Positions 62,995 to 64,000 of a DNA stretch of 64,000 nucleotides are shown here, piece by piece (the stretch's first letter is position 1; every line of letters starts with the position of its first letter). The translations under genes were made by a program, and so were the position numbers. Under the pieces are notes generated by a model. It was not told the DNA's origin. It saw only the letters and a program-made list of their open reading frames with translations, and ran no database searches. Source of the DNA: Modestobacter sp. VKM Ac-2977 (GTDB lineage Bacteria > Actinomycetota > Actinomycetes > Mycobacteriales > Geodermatophilaceae). The stretch spans positions 62,001-126,000 of the forward strand of contig NZ_JAPVBQ010000005.1 of NCBI RefSeq assembly GCF_026968045.1, written 5' to 3'.

Positions 62995-63609
62995 TCAGCG
63001 CAGGGGTGGGAAGACGCTGGCTGCTGCCAGGGCGCCGAGCAGGGATCCGGTGAGGACCTGGGGCCAGGTGTGGGCGTCCAGCACGGTGCGGGACCAGGCG
63101 ATCGCGGCCAGTACGGGGATTCCCAGCAGCGCCCAGGAGCCGAAGAGGACAACGAGGGTGGCCAGGAGCCCGCCGGCGACGGCAGTGTGGATGGAGACCT
63201 TCCACCAGTGGGTGACCGCCAGCACCACCGCCAGGCCGGCCAGCATGGCCAGGATCAGCGCGGTCAGCTCCCGGGGCGCGTCGACCGCGGCCAGCAGCGC
63301 GGCACAGGAAGCCACTGAGCCCAGGGCGATCAGCAGCGGAATGGCGCGGTGGGCGCGTTCTGTGACGTGGTGGTCAGACCACTTGCCGTCCTTGACGCCC
63401 TTGGCGATGTAGGCCATCGGGACACCGGCGACGAACAGGGCGGCGAACCCGCCCCAGGCCGCACCTGCGCCGCTGCCGGCGTTGCGGATGGCCACCACCA
63501 TCAGCCCGGTCACCGCGCAGATCGCCGGCCCGCTGAGCTCGGTGATGACCCGGGCCGTCGTTTGCCGCCGCGCAGGCCGGGTGCGGCTGGTCGTCGTCCT
63601 CCTGCTCAC
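62995..63609 (-). CDS. PAP2-like membrane protein
   Basis: 204 residues from GTG 63609. Five to six hydrophobic helices (for example GPAICAVTGLMVVAIRNAG, AIPLLIALGSVASCAALL, LTALILAMLAGLAVVLAVTH). Phosphatidic-acid-phosphatase motif remnants: SIHTAVAGG (normally PSGHTA) and AWSRTVLDAHTWPQVLTGSL (SRx5HxxxD/QV). The first Lys/Arg motif is weak. It may be a phospholipid or isoprenoid-PP phosphatase, or a catalytically weakened relative. Its GTG overlaps the stop of the next (upstream) gene (GTGA). Confidence 0.75.
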   Translation of the reverse strand: MSRRTTTSRTRPARRQTTARVITELSGPAICAVTGLMVVAIRNAGSGAGAAWGGFAALFVAGVPMAYIAKGVKDGKWSDHHVTERAHRAIPLLIALGSVASCAALLAAVDAPRELTALILAMLAGLAVVLAVTHWWKVSIHTAVAGGLLATLVVLFGSWALLGIPVLAAIAWSRTVLDAHTWPQVLTGSLLGALAAASVFPPLR

Positions 63610-63998
63610 CCGGCCTCCTGCGGCTGTCTCGCGCAGCCGGTGCGGGCCGCCCGGTAGGCCTCGGCCAGGGCCAGCAGGTGCTCCCGCTCCTGCGCAGTAC
63701 TGGCCACCGTGGGCAGCAGCCCGGCGGCGATACACCCGCCGGGCTCCTCGTCGCCGCTCCTCCACCGGCCGCGGTCGGCGGCCAGCGCCTGGGCCGTGGC
63801 CGTGACCGGGTCGAGATCTCCGTCTGGTGGCGCGTGCACCCGGGCGTGGACCAGGGCGTCGGCGATCTCCAGCAGGTGCCGGTCATAGCGAAGCTCGGCC
63901 CGCCGCACCGTGGTCGGTGCGCTGGTGGGCAGGGCCACCAGCGGGAACGAGCCGGTGAGGTCCCGCCACAGCGGGTCCAACCGCTGGATGCCGGCCAT
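63606..63998 (-). CDS. Right-edge partial gene, probable C-terminus of a DUF6545/MAB_1171c-like protein
   Basis: 131 codons remain in the window; the ATG at 63998 is at the very edge and the gene probably extends beyond it. The visible RLDPLWRDLTGSFPLVALP, RRAELRYDRHLLEIADALVH and the EEPGGCIAAGLLPTVAS tail resemble the cytoplasmic C-terminal part of MAB_1171c-type membrane proteins, which often sit next to short Xre-type regulators. Coupled by GTGA to the PAP2-like gene. Confidence limited by truncation. Confidence 0.5.
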   Translation of the reverse strand: MAGIQRLDPLWRDLTGSFPLVALPTSAPTTVRRAELRYDRHLLEIADALVHARVHAPPDGDLDPVTATAQALAADRGRWRSGDEEPGGCIAAGLLPTVASTAQEREHLLALAEAYRAARTGCARQPQEAG

Positions 63999-64000
63999 GG

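Overview
The window is a dense, high-GC (low-70s percent by eye) chromosomal segment of a motile, aerobic actinobacterium. Supporting evidence is the pervasive GTG starts, leaderless promoters, SigE-family and SigC-like sigma factors, a bacterial proteasome activator (Bpa), a GuaB1-type IMP dehydrogenase/GMP reductase and a Geodermatophilaceae-like flavour of gene content (Blastococcus/Modestobacter/Geodermatophilus would fit; this placement is inference). There are no rRNA or tRNA genes, prophage, insertion sequence or CRISPR array that I can see.

Layout. 1-3.5 kb: the end of an L-arabinose operon (araB partial, araD, araA), each gene overlapping the next by ATGA, closed by a strong bidirectional terminator. 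3.5-6.4 kb (minus): a membrane-anchored anti-sigma-like protein coupled to a SigE-family sigma factor, then a LysM/transglycosylase cell-wall enzyme preceded by a c-di-AMP (ydaO/yuaA) riboswitch. 6.5-15.3 kb: cytochrome P450, SEC-C protein, CtaG-like membrane protein, DUF4184 protein, SigC-like sigma factor divergent from a zinc-finger anti-sigma protein, a secreted peptidase lipoprotein and arginine deiminase. 15.4-22.7 kb: STAS protein, glycerol-3-phosphate dehydrogenase, methyltransferase, MFS and FUSC transporters, a TipA-type MerR regulator next to a haloalkane dehalogenase.

22.7-30.4 kb (mostly minus) is the most unusual part. A GGDEF protein is translationally coupled to a second GGDEF protein whose C-terminus is a LarB (nickel-pincer cofactor synthase) domain. 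Next comes larC, whose stop codon lies inside a yybP-ykoY manganese riboswitch controlling a TMEM165/GDT1-type cation exporter. A degenerate GGDEF protein and a small polyglycine-tailed membrane protein complete the region. This links second-messenger signalling, nickel-pincer cofactor chemistry and Mn homeostasis in one neighbourhood.

30.5-40.2 kb: pheA; a zinc alcohol dehydrogenase-SDR-MerR unit with a textbook MerR operator; a methyltransferase of somewhat lower GC; a GroES-like protein; a zincin; guaB1; serS and two HAD phosphatases. 40.3-47.6 kb: a chemosensory block with two tandem transmembrane MCPs that share almost identical signalling DNA, a soluble four-PAS MCP and a protein made of three CheW domains. 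47.6-50.5 kb: bpa, a cysteine-desulfurase-like enzyme and a quinone reductase.

50.5-57.7 kb: an intact ROK kinase flanked by remnants of nagA and nagB, diverging from a sugar ABC importer, a GH32/GH68-like hydrolase and a LacI regulator; a perfect 20-bp palindromic operator lies between. A broken alpha/beta hydrolase pseudogene follows. 57.7-64 kb: 4CL-type acyl-CoA ligase, PaaI thioesterase, FolP2-like protein, glutaminase, two tandem DinB-like proteins, a PAP2-like membrane protein and a partial gene at the right edge.
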